Shown: piece after piece, positions 21,001 through 25,000 of the stretch
Position numbering within the stretch: the stretch's first letter is position 1
Layout of the letters: every line of letters begins with the position of its first letter
Source: Owenia fusiformis
Lineage: Eukaryota; Annelida; Polychaeta; Sabellida; Oweniidae
Direction: 5' to 3'
Assembly (NCBI GenBank): GCA_903813345.2
Contig: CAIIXF020000178.1
Location: forward strand, 1-25,000
Length of the DNA: 25,000 nt
The notes under the pieces: generated by a model
The model's database searches: none
What the model saw: only the letters and a program-made list of their open reading frames with translations
What the model was told of the DNA's origin: nothing
Made by a program: the position numbers and the translations under genes

Positions 21001-24000
21001 CTATAAAGTTCTAAAATTCACATCGAGCATAATAAGTCTCCATCAAAATTATTCTTTGTATGCAACAATATAACATTTATGTAACTAAAGAAGCACTTAT
21101 TAGAGTGGAGACTTGTTATGCTCTATGTGAAAATACTCAAAGGATTACTACCTCCAGTGAATAAAAATGTCACCCAGACACAGCATGAAATGTCCTTTCA
21201 AAGCTTTACTTACCTCTAAACTGTACATATTGTTTAAATCAATTGTATGTATGGATCAAATAAATATATATTTACATAATCCTGGACAGATAAATCAAAA
21301 ACATTCATCCATAGCTGAGTAAATTGGAATTCATCAAGAGGGTTGCAAAATATGTGAATTTTTTTCCTTCTGGCCCCCACCCTCTTTGAAGGTCTCCAGA
21401 CACCGTAACAATTTTTTCTAAATTTTTTTAAAAATACTACCCAAAAATATAGACTTCAATCTATGCATTTCTGATGTTTTTTTCTCCTATTCTTAAAAAA
21501 AGTTTTTTCACACTTCAATTGGGGCACTCTCTGTTGCTAGTTTACCCAACTCCTTTCAGCTTTATATCATATAATTTTACAGATTTACAGCTGATTCTTA
21601 GTAGTTGGTATGACCGCCAGTTGCTGCTCAAACAGCAGCTTATCTGGACGGATATGATTTCAATGAAAATTCAGATAAAGGTGTAGCATTGCATAATCCT
21701 CTAAGCACTTTCCTCAAATTCTTCAGAAATACATCCTCACTGTATCTTTTTTCAAGAGGCTCTTCGTCCATCAGTTGCTATACCCTGTTTTTCAGAACTG
21801 AACCCATATGTTCAGTGCAGTTGAAATCTGAGCTAATTCTTTCATATTCCACTTTCTGAAGATTTGACCTTTAACCAGTAACAGAGCAGCAAATAAAGTA
21901 CCAAAGTAGCAAACTTAAAAACAATGTAGCTTTTTTAATATAAAGTTTTATTAAATGAAATTCGAGGAGTAACTCCAGAGTTAAATTATCTTTCAAATGA
22001 GGTATGACACGATATGACACATTCAGGACTTTTTGCTGTAGAGGGGGGTGCCGTTGTTTTTTGACACCCTGTATACTCTATAAATACCCGCTCCTTAAAT
22101 GTGAATTAATTAAAAGGGTTATCTCGGTTTTATAAACTATTTGTGCAATTCTCTTTTATCGGTAAAAAGAAGAACACAACCAGATGTCAAAGCTAATGTC
22201 AACTTAACAGTCAATTCAATGGCAGAGAAGTCAGTATCGTGTATGTGCCATTGATCATTGATGCATGAATCATGATCAAAACCACGTGAACAAATAATTC
22301 GACATTGTGATCTTACATGTACATCCTGAGCATTCACATGTATACGACCCATCAGAGTTGATACAAGTTGCACCATTGGCAAGATTACATGTAAATGGCC
22401 CAACGGTACATTCATCGACATCAAGGCATTCTGTGAAACCATCTCCAGTTGTACCCTCAATACAACTACACGTGTAGCTTCCGATTTCATTTATACATTC
22501 GGCATTGGTAGCACAATTCACGGGTCCACTTGGAGTACCTAAGATGCATTCATTGATATCAGCACAAGTGACGCCATCACCACTGTACCCTGTATTACAC
22601 GTGCATGTATAGCTGCCAAACGTATCCACACATGAAGCCGTTTCGTCACAGGGTCCAACTGGGTTCATAGGAGTGGACATGCATTGTAGAGCATCTAAAA
22701 TAACATACATGTACAGGGTTGGCCCAAAACGCCACTTATATTTTGAAATGGAACAATATGACTTCCCAGGACGTCATGAACTCTCTGTATATGCTTTATT
22801 TAAAAAGATACAAAATAAAATATCTCACCCATGCAAAGAAATCCTCCACCAGCATAGCCCTCTCTACATTTGCACTCATACAAGAGTGTGCCTATCTCGT
22901 CCGTGCACGTTGCAAAGGGGTCACACATATCCAAATCTTGTACGCATTCATCAATGTTATTACACGTGATTCCATCCCCTGTATACCCAGAATTACATGT
23001 ACATGTGTAGCTTCCAACTCCATCAACACACGCCGCATTGTCAACATCACATAAGTTTGCACCTAAACACTGGTCAACATCTGTAAAAATGAGCAGTAGT
23101 TATGAAGAGAGAGGGACTTTTGCGTAAGAAAATGAGATGTGGATAATGATGGTAGATACTTGTGTGTGCTAAAATTGTCTAAATGTGCGATTTGTTGGCA
23201 AAAAGATATGCCCATTGTGAGAATACCCCACTCTCTTTAACATTACATCTTTAACCGAATCTTTCCAGTGTATTATCCGAGCAGGTGCTAGTGGCTTGTG
23301 GAAGATGGGGACTACAGTTTACTTATTGGAACTATAGATCAAATTATAAGTACTAAACATACACTTTGCATAAAATGTAACATTATTTCCCTATAGTCCT
23401 TATCTTAGAAGTAATTTAAACATTTGTTCGTGTAATTAGGCTTATAATCGAGGTGTTTACCTGTACAATTTAATGGATCACATGCACACGTGAACCCTCC
23501 AATTGTATTTTCACAAGTGGCATTGTTCGCTGTATCGCATGTGCTTGTGCCCATTGCACACTCATCAACATCTACACATAGCGCACCCTGTTCTTCATAT
23601 CCGTTACTGCATTGACAGGTATACGTCCCCAATGTATTGATACAAACTGCATTTGCTTGACATAACATAGCATTTTCAGCACATTCATTAAAGTCGACGC
23701 ATTCACCGAACTCGTTCTCATAGAAGCCAGGTGCACAGGTACATATGAAGGAACCGGGCCTGTCAGTGCACAGTGTGTTGTCCGGACATGGTTCTGTTAG
23801 CTGGGCACATTCGTTCACATCTTAAAATGATGGATTTTAGTTATTTCATTAGTGTACGCCATTTAATTTTTTAATCACAAGTGTGAGGTGGGCAGAATGG
23901 TCAGGCAATTTGATAATATTAATTCGATGAGTTTGAATCATGAGCTCAATATTCTTAGTCACCCTTTCTAGAGCTTTCACTTTGGGCCATGTTTCTAATT

Positions 24001-24375
24001 ATCAATAGTGTTCTTGTTTCTAATAGCATAATCAACGTTGTTAACTACCAGACGCAAACTATTACAATGATATGTATCCTTCTGTCTACCATGTGGGACA
24101 AATTTTTCGATTATATGTGGTGCTTTATTTTATAACATAGACGTGCACATTCAATACCAAGGGCATAACTATAAACGTAATAATAATGTAATATTCTCTT
24201 AAATACATCACCCAAGGTTAAAGCTTACTTATGCAATCCTTGTCCCCTTCTTGAAAATAACCGGCGTTGCAGATGCAAGTGAACGAACCAATGGAATTGG
24301 AACACGATGCTTCAGGCACACATCCGTCTATGTTTGCTAAACATTCATCTATATCCACACAAGTAATACCATCTC
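5755..24375 (-). CDS. Multi-EGF, Ly6-domain protein gene, 13 exons in window, 5' end missing
   Basis: Minus-strand exons in order: 24375-24229, 23820-23461, 23080-22829, 22694-22317, 19615-19372, 18667-18311, 17959-17714, 15602-15478, 14104-13945, 13067-12982, 11332-11183, 6938-6816 and 6054-5755. Every junction has AG/GT signals and matching phase: phase 1 through the EGF exons, then 1, 0, 1, 0, 0, 0. The sum is about 975 residues: 16 EGF domains plus one partial, one Ly6/uPAR three-finger domain, then about 218 residues matching nothing I know. Most EGFs carry D-x-[DN]-E-C and the C-x-[DN]-x4-[FY]-x-C hydroxylation signature, so calcium binding and secretion are expected. Signal peptide and N-terminus are outside the window. 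A frameshift lies in the fifth exon. Additional exons may have been missed, and joining of the last four exons rests on phase only. Confidence 0.75.
6055..6815 (-). other. Penultimate intron of the minus-strand gene
   Basis: A 761-base AT-rich intron with donor GTGAGT at 6815-6810. No repeat, RNA gene or coding remnant is recognised. Confidence 0.6.
6816..6938 (-). CDS. Minus-strand gene, exon with unrecognised sequence
   Basis: Acceptor AACTTTAG|GTTCC and donor CCCTCA|GTGAGT. It has 41 codons, phase 0 at both ends. It encodes VPTTDFGTLREGLQYALDFE and then LDSYSTVADQVKIIGLCGAPS. The open frame between good splice sites, with a phase matching both neighbours, supports a real exon. No domain is recognised. 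Confidence 0.65.
7006..8566. mobile_element. Long foldback element with a nested insertion
   Basis: Outer arms 7006-7320 and 8238-8566, and inner arms 7728-7846 and 8078-8196, are reverse complements. Without the nested insertion at 7320-7691 the arms run to about 470 bases each. Within the arms, TA-bordered tips CAGGGT.. (from 7066) and ..CACCCTG (to 8507) look like Tc1/mariner-type termini, but the inverted homology continues some 58 bases beyond both tips. On the minus strand at about 7860-8060 are transposase traces in several frames, such as PDANPCDYLTWGHLEQ, like SPDLNPCDYFLWGHL. The left tip has lost about 21 bases present in the right tip. It occupies an intron of the EGF gene. Confidence 0.8.
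7320..7691. mobile_element. TTAA-flanked MITE nested in the left arm of the foldback
   Basis: Bordered by TTAA at 7320-7323 and 7688-7691, with short inverted tips AAAGGGGC and GCACCTTT. The matching place in the right arm (8238-8242 region) has the uninterrupted sequence with TAAA, so this is a later insertion into the left arm. A TTAA target is typical of piggyBac-type elements (also Kolobok). It is 372 bases with no transposase. Confidence 0.75.
8883..9092 (-). pseudogene. Mariner-type transposase relict, C-terminal part
   Basis: The minus strand reads SPDLAPRDF (the conserved mariner block with the last catalytic Asp), then after frameshifts AIIKAFNSSLQSLNGAMLHF and CIDFGGN-stop-FEG, resembling the mariner C-terminus with its typical GNYFE ending. 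In-frame stops and shifts show it is dead. The N-terminal side continues at 10450. Confidence 0.75.
9093..10449. mobile_element. Nested non-autonomous element with 14-base inverted ends and ATAG target duplication
   Basis: The left tip CAGGGGCGTAGGAA (9093-9106) and right tip TTCCTACGCCACTG (10436-10449) are inverted repeats with one mismatch. ATAG directly precedes and follows. Removing the element and one ATAG joins the surrounding transposase relict in frame as QAHYSPDLAPRDF, which confirms the borders. The 1.36-kb interior is AT-rich with no recognisable transposase. The superfamily is not determined; a 4-base duplication argues against hAT (8), mariner (TA) and piggyBac (TTAA). Confidence 0.8.
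10450..10600 (-). pseudogene. Mariner-type transposase relict, middle part
   Basis: The minus strand contains DNGPPTQS, like the DNAPxH block around the second catalytic Asp. After a frameshift it continues RANISKDTVDIAFYMATQLP to QAHY at the insertion border. Upstream, toward 10740, the N-terminal transposase region is missing or unrecognisable, so the copy was internally deleted before the nested insertion or has decayed. Confidence 0.65.
11183..11332 (-). CDS. Minus-strand gene, exon with unrecognised sequence
   Basis: Acceptor TTATTGTAG|GCGCTA and donor ATGTCG|GTAAGA. It has exactly 50 codons, phase 0 at both ends. It encodes ALHYQRTDLGLYGASRYFLN, then NAFIGKYRIGSEVLRVKSLS, then LAAVDFANMS. 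Canonical splice signals and phase agreement with the neighbours support it. No domain recognised. Confidence 0.65.
11333..12981 (-). other. Intron between unrecognised exons
   Basis: About 1.65 kb of AT-rich sequence. A 14-base perfect palindrome TGGTCACGTGACCA lies at 12729-12742. No transposon end, RNA gene or further exon could be supported, although a small exon could be missed. Confidence 0.5.
12982..13067 (-). CDS. Minus-strand gene, exon following the Ly6 domain
   Basis: Acceptor AATTTTAAG|CTGAT and donor GCTATG|GTGAGT, 86 bases. Two bases complete the codon split from the previous exon (A|CT, Thr), then 28 codons end in phase 0. It encodes DICIASNAQSLNVVSGNVYS then TFYTYWAM. No domain is recognised; it directly follows the Ly6 CCETSVCNFP ending. 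Confidence 0.65.
13945..14104 (-). CDS. Minus-strand gene, second exon of the Ly6/uPAR domain
   Basis: Acceptor CCTTTTTCAG|ATATGT and donor CCCAA|GTAAGT. It has 53 codons plus one base. It encodes ICYLQVDARNRTEPVVFQQC and ends CEFCCETSVCNFP. The CC-x4-CN ending is the C-terminal signature of three-finger Ly6/uPAR domains. Phase 0 at the 5' side fits the preceding exon. Confidence 0.85.
14815..15110 (-). pseudogene. LINE-type reverse transcriptase C-terminal remnant
   Basis: The minus strand reads NRIRCGLFLNHSSL, then PPKQLILQCKRHLTHRKDLE, then SGHDKIEFLIFKNLF. This resembles the region after the RT thumb of many non-LTR retrotransposons: an RxRxGH-like block, then a Cys/His knuckle of the type EHxLxxC, then a helical tail. 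The first Cys pair is lost and the frame is only partly open. It lies in an intron of the EGF gene, on the same strand. Confidence 0.5.
15478..15602 (-). CDS. Minus-strand gene, first exon of the Ly6/uPAR domain
   Basis: Acceptor AATATTGCAG|AATTCG and donor GACGAG|GTAGGT, 125 bases: two bases complete a Lys codon, then 41 codons end in phase 0. An acidic linker (FEFGEEAAIEDIITTGP) leads into ICYDCGNDESFPSCPSTTAC, matching the LxCYxC start of Ly6/uPAR domains. Together with 13945-14104 it makes one three-finger domain. Confidence 0.82.
15826..15998. repeat. Small MITE-like palindrome
   Basis: Tips CCGGTGTGAAAG (from 15826) and CTTTTACACCGG (to 15998) are inverted repeats. Internally ATTATGGTCCC occurs twice in direct orientation and GGACCATAAT once inverted. 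About 173 bases, intronic, with no coding content. No clear target duplication. Confidence 0.65.
16030..17006. repeat. Array of TTCGTAA-type motifs between inverted ends
   Basis: CTGCTTCATTATTCG at 16030-16044 is nearly the reverse complement of CGAATTATGAAGCAG at 16992-17006. Between them the motif TTCGTA or TTCGT recurs well over ten times, often as CATTTGTATTCGTAA with spacings of roughly 20-40 bases; toward the right end the reverse form CGAAT also appears. It looks like a degenerate repeat carried in a foldback element. GTCACGTGAC lies within it at 16589-16598. Confidence 0.55.
17110..17520 (+). pseudogene. LINE reverse transcriptase palm relict
   Basis: In shifting plus-strand frames: IHKVFDKVCNNGL (like SKAFDKVxHxGL), GISCQLFRWLESY (like GIxGxLLxWLxSYL), NVVIVGTQPD, GDPQGSILG (like GVPQGSILGP), and later ELKNIVMKDGQWRVTSNTT (like the LxxIxxWxxxWxVxFNxxKT block). 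The order matches the RT domain of non-LTR elements, but the YxDD region is missing and the frame is broken in several places. It lies in an intron of the minus-strand gene, on the opposite strand. Confidence 0.65.
17714..17959 (-). CDS. Minus-strand gene, EGF exon G (two EGFs)
   Basis: Acceptor TATCTAG|AGGTT and donor TGCGAAA|GTAAGG, 246 bases, phase 1 on both sides. Two EGF domains: EVDECALGTDRCSTNALC with GYRCTCNAGYIGDGFTC, and DYNECLQGEFDC with GSYTCKCQIGYLGDGVTC. This is the last EGF exon before the linker and Ly6 domain. Both EGFs have the calcium-binding D/E-x-[DN]-E-C start. Confidence 0.88.
17960..18310 (-). other. Intron between EGF exons F and G
   Basis: A 351-base intron beginning GTGAGC; nothing further is recognised in it. 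Confidence 0.7.
18311..18667 (-). CDS. Minus-strand gene, EGF exon F (three EGFs)
   Basis: Acceptor TTTTGCAG|ACATT and donor TGCACAG|GTGAGC, 357 bases, phase 1 on both sides. EGFs: DINECSTSPCNVDGTC.., DFNECNEPSLCGCDVTERC.., and DIDECIDGPNGCSVNATC ending in CTCGPGCT. The third domain has only three residues between its fifth and sixth Cys, a short form also found at the end of exons B and D. The second EGF contains an extra Cys pair (CGC). Confidence 0.9.
18668..19371 (-). other. Intron between EGF exons E and F
   Basis: A 704-base intron. It contains a G+C-rich perfect hairpin (TCGGCCGG, 3-base loop, CCGGCCGA) at 19108-19126. A stretch at about 18750-18870 reads NVNECIDCKIG on the minus strand but lacks the EGF cysteine pattern and an acceptor, so it is not annotated as an exon. 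Confidence 0.6.
19372..19615 (-). CDS. Minus-strand gene, EGF exon E (two EGFs, one-base frameshift)
   Basis: Acceptor TTGCCGTAG|TGGTT and donor TGTACAG|GTATTT, 244 bases. All other EGF exons are multiples of three; this one is 3n+1. The first EGF (LVDECTTGEDTC..GYTCECNPGYSGNGHTC) is intact. The second starts NIDECTVF, then a run of seven T (minus strand; A at 19468-19474) shifts the frame to an early stop. One frame over, the domain resumes as PCSANAVCADTIGSFTC and CNTGYSGNGTICT up to the donor. With one T fewer the exon would be open. Either an assembly or sequencing error in the homopolymer or a real inactivating change. Confidence 0.82.
20170..20870. repeat. Degenerate C/A-rich minisatellite
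   Basis: The motif CAATATCACCCAAATAT and close variants are repeated through the region, with very little G on the plus strand. A higher-order 100-base duplication is clear: 20461-20560 and 20561-20660 differ at about one position. It is contained within the TA-flanked element. Confidence 0.85.
21019..21129. repeat. 24-base-stem inverted repeat
   Basis: CACATCGAGCATAATAAGTC.. at 21019-21042 pairs with 21106-21129 with two mismatches and a loop of about 63 bases. It lies inside the 2.4-kb element and may be a small nested palindrome. Confidence 0.7.
22317..22694 (-). CDS. Minus-strand gene, EGF exon D (three EGFs)
   Basis: Acceptor TTATTTTAG|ATGCT and donor TGTACAT|GTAAGA, 378 bases, phase 1 on both sides. 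EGFs: DALQCMSTPMNPVGPCDETA.. (an atypical start lacking D-x-[DN]-E), DINECILGTPSGPVNC.., and DVDECTVGPFTCNLANGATC ending CECSGCT. Again the third domain has a very short C5-C6 loop (two residues). Confidence 0.9.
22714..22795. repeat. Solo transposon end in a short intron
   Basis: TA followed by CAGGGTTGGCCCAAAACGCC (22712-22733) matches the tip style of the other TA-flanked elements in this window. No partner end is visible; the whole intron (22695-22828) is only 134 bases. Confidence 0.35.
22829..23080 (-). CDS. Minus-strand gene, EGF exon C (two EGFs)
   Basis: Acceptor TTTTTACAG|ATGTT and donor TGCATGG|GTGAGA, 252 bases, phase 1 on both sides. EGFs: DVDQCLGANLCDVDNAAC with GSYTCTCNSGYTGDGITC, and NNIDECVQDLDMCDPFATC with YECKCREGYAGGGFLC. 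Both have full-length C5-C6 loops. Confidence 0.9.
23081..23460 (-). other. Intron between EGF exons B and C
   Basis: A 380-base intron with donor GTAAAC; nothing else is recognised. Confidence 0.7.
23461..23820 (-). CDS. Minus-strand gene, EGF exon B (three EGFs)
   Basis: Acceptor CATTTTAAG|ATGTG and donor TGTACAG|GTAAAC, 360 bases, phase 1 on both sides. EGFs: NVNECAQLTEPCPDNTLC.., DFNECAENAMLCQANAVC.., and DVDECAMGTSTCDTANNATC ending CACDPLNCT (four residues between the last two Cys). Asx-hydroxylation signatures are visible, for example CINTLGTYTC. Confidence 0.9.
23821..24228 (-). other. Intron between EGF exons A and B
   Basis: A 408-base intron with donor GTAAGC at 24228-24223; nothing else is recognised. 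Confidence 0.7.
24229..24375 (-). CDS. Minus-strand gene, first EGF exon in window (A)
   Basis: Donor GCATAA|GTAAGC; the probable acceptor ATGTAG|GAGATG has a poor pyrimidine tract. 147 bases, phase 1 on both sides. It begins inside an EGF (GDGITC) and then holds one complete calcium-binding EGF, DIDECLANIDGCVPEASC with GSFTCICNAGYFQEGDKDC. The preceding exon should supply the rest of the first EGF and lies beyond this point, probably outside the window. Confidence 0.78.
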
Positions 24376-24514
24376 CTACATTAATTGGATGTTATCACAA
24401 TTATTGACCATCACAAAGTTACAGGTGGTTGTTCTAAATCAAAACTAAAATTTGAATTGTTTATTGTAAATTCTATATTGGATTGACGTTTTGCGGCAAC
24501 AATTATCATACGAG

Positions 24515-24612
24515 TATGTAGCACCATCTATACACCGTTCTGGGTGGAGAAGGGAACTCGTTCAGGGATGTTCCATACCTTTACTCAGGACAGTATATAG
24601 ATGGCGCTACAG
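24515..24612. repeat. Imperfect inverted repeat around the vWD-like fragment
   Basis: TGTAGCACCATCTATACA (about 24517-24534) and TATATAGATGGCGCTACA (about 24594-24611) are reverse complements with two mismatches. They could form a hairpin; part of the right arm is within the vWD-like reading frame, so the pairing may be incidental. Confidence 0.5.
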
Positions 24613-24706
24613 GCTCTTGTGGGAATTATGACGAAGAATCCCAAAACATGACTTTCGCAACAAGGATGGTAGTCCATTATGCGATATCATTTCAAACAAA
24701 CCATAA
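24528..24706 (+). pseudogene. Von Willebrand type D-like fragment with a frameshift
   Basis: The plus strand from 24528 reads LYTVLGGEGNSFRDVPYLYS, GQYIDGATGSCGNYDEESQN; one base appears missing at about 24648, after which DFRNKDGSPLCD continues, then stops. The CGNYDEESQNDDF pattern resembles the CGNYNGDxxDDF core of vWD domains. A possible acceptor (TGTAG at 24515-24519) precedes it. No other exon of such a gene is seen, and it faces away from the EGF gene, so it is called a relict; it could also be an exon of a neighbouring gene with a sequence error. Confidence 0.5.
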
Positions 24707-25000
24707 AGCTAATAGAGAGATGAACAGACTGACAAATGGATTATTTCTTGGCATACGTGGATTCACGGCCCGATGGCCGGACACTCAGACGGTTTACAGG
24801 TGGGTGATAACAAAAGCTCACCCATGTCAGCTTGTGATAATTTATAAACTGCATTATATTGAAGGATTTAAGCCCTGGACTCAGTGCATTGTGGACTGAT
24901 TATTATTCCTCCAAAGTTTTGTTTCAAACTTTGCACGAGGTATCACTGAATCGAGTGGTTAGGAAACAACGCCTGGGTGGAATGAATGAGCCACAATGCA

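Larger units (their letters stand above)
19655..22071. mobile_element. TA-flanked 2.4-kb element with well-conserved inverted ends
   Basis: Both ends start CAGGGTGTCAAAAAACAACG and are bordered by TA (19653-19654, 22072-22073). The first 45 bases or so are identical at the two ends and the homology continues, less perfectly, to about 110 bases (19655-19768, 21960-22071). A further inverted pair, GAAAGGAGTTGGGTAAAC, lies at about 19763-19781 and 21540-21559. No transposase is recognised; much of the interior is a C/A-rich repeat array. It probably is a non-autonomous Tc1/mariner-type element, in the intron between exons D and E. Confidence 0.8.

Noticed and set aside
1-25000. CRISPR arrays, bacterial operons, rRNA and tRNA genes
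   Set aside because: The window is intron-containing animal DNA; no regularly spaced CRISPR-like repeats or RNA-gene signatures were seen.

Overview
This is AT-rich eukaryotic nuclear DNA from an animal, most likely a marine invertebrate. The reasons are multi-exon genes with GT-AG introns, a calcium-binding EGF/Ly6 protein of metazoan type, a DHRS11-type dehydrogenase, and introns full of small inverted-repeat DNA transposons and decayed LINE fragments. The species cannot be named from the sequence. Exon structures below were read by eye from splice signals, reading phase and family resemblance; no transcript or database was consulted.

Left part (213-4577, + strand): a complete short-chain dehydrogenase/reductase gene closely resembling DHRS11, 251 residues in seven coding positions. 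The fifth coding exon, which carries the catalytic Ser and the Tyr-x3-Lys motif, is present twice in tandem (3468-3597 and 3632-3761). The copies are separated by only 34 bases, and joining both would shift the frame, so they look like mutually exclusive alternative exons. Intron 4 holds three decayed tandem copies of the end of exon 4 and a TA-flanked foldback transposon inserted into the first repeat unit.

Middle and right (5755-24375, - strand, convergent with the first gene): the 3' portion of a large secreted or cell-surface protein gene, read in 13 phase-compatible exons. Reading 5' to 3' on the minus strand there are seven EGF exons (16 whole EGF domains plus the tail of one), two exons forming one Ly6/uPAR three-finger domain, then four exons of unrecognised sequence ending in a stop. 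The EGF exons alternate 3-2-3-2-3-2 domains, so a five-EGF module appears to have been duplicated to three copies. One EGF exon (19372-19615) carries a one-base frameshift in a run of seven T. The 5' end of the gene lies beyond the right edge.

The introns of the minus-strand gene are a mosaic of mobile DNA: a foldback element with a nested TTAA-flanked insertion (7006-8566), a mariner-like element whose transposase relict is split by a nested element with a 4-base target duplication (8591-10987), a 2.4-kb TA-flanked element with a C/A-rich satellite inside (19655-22071), small MITE-like palindromes, and two LINE relicts. A fragment resembling a von Willebrand type D domain lies on the + strand near the right edge (24528-24706) with a frameshift.
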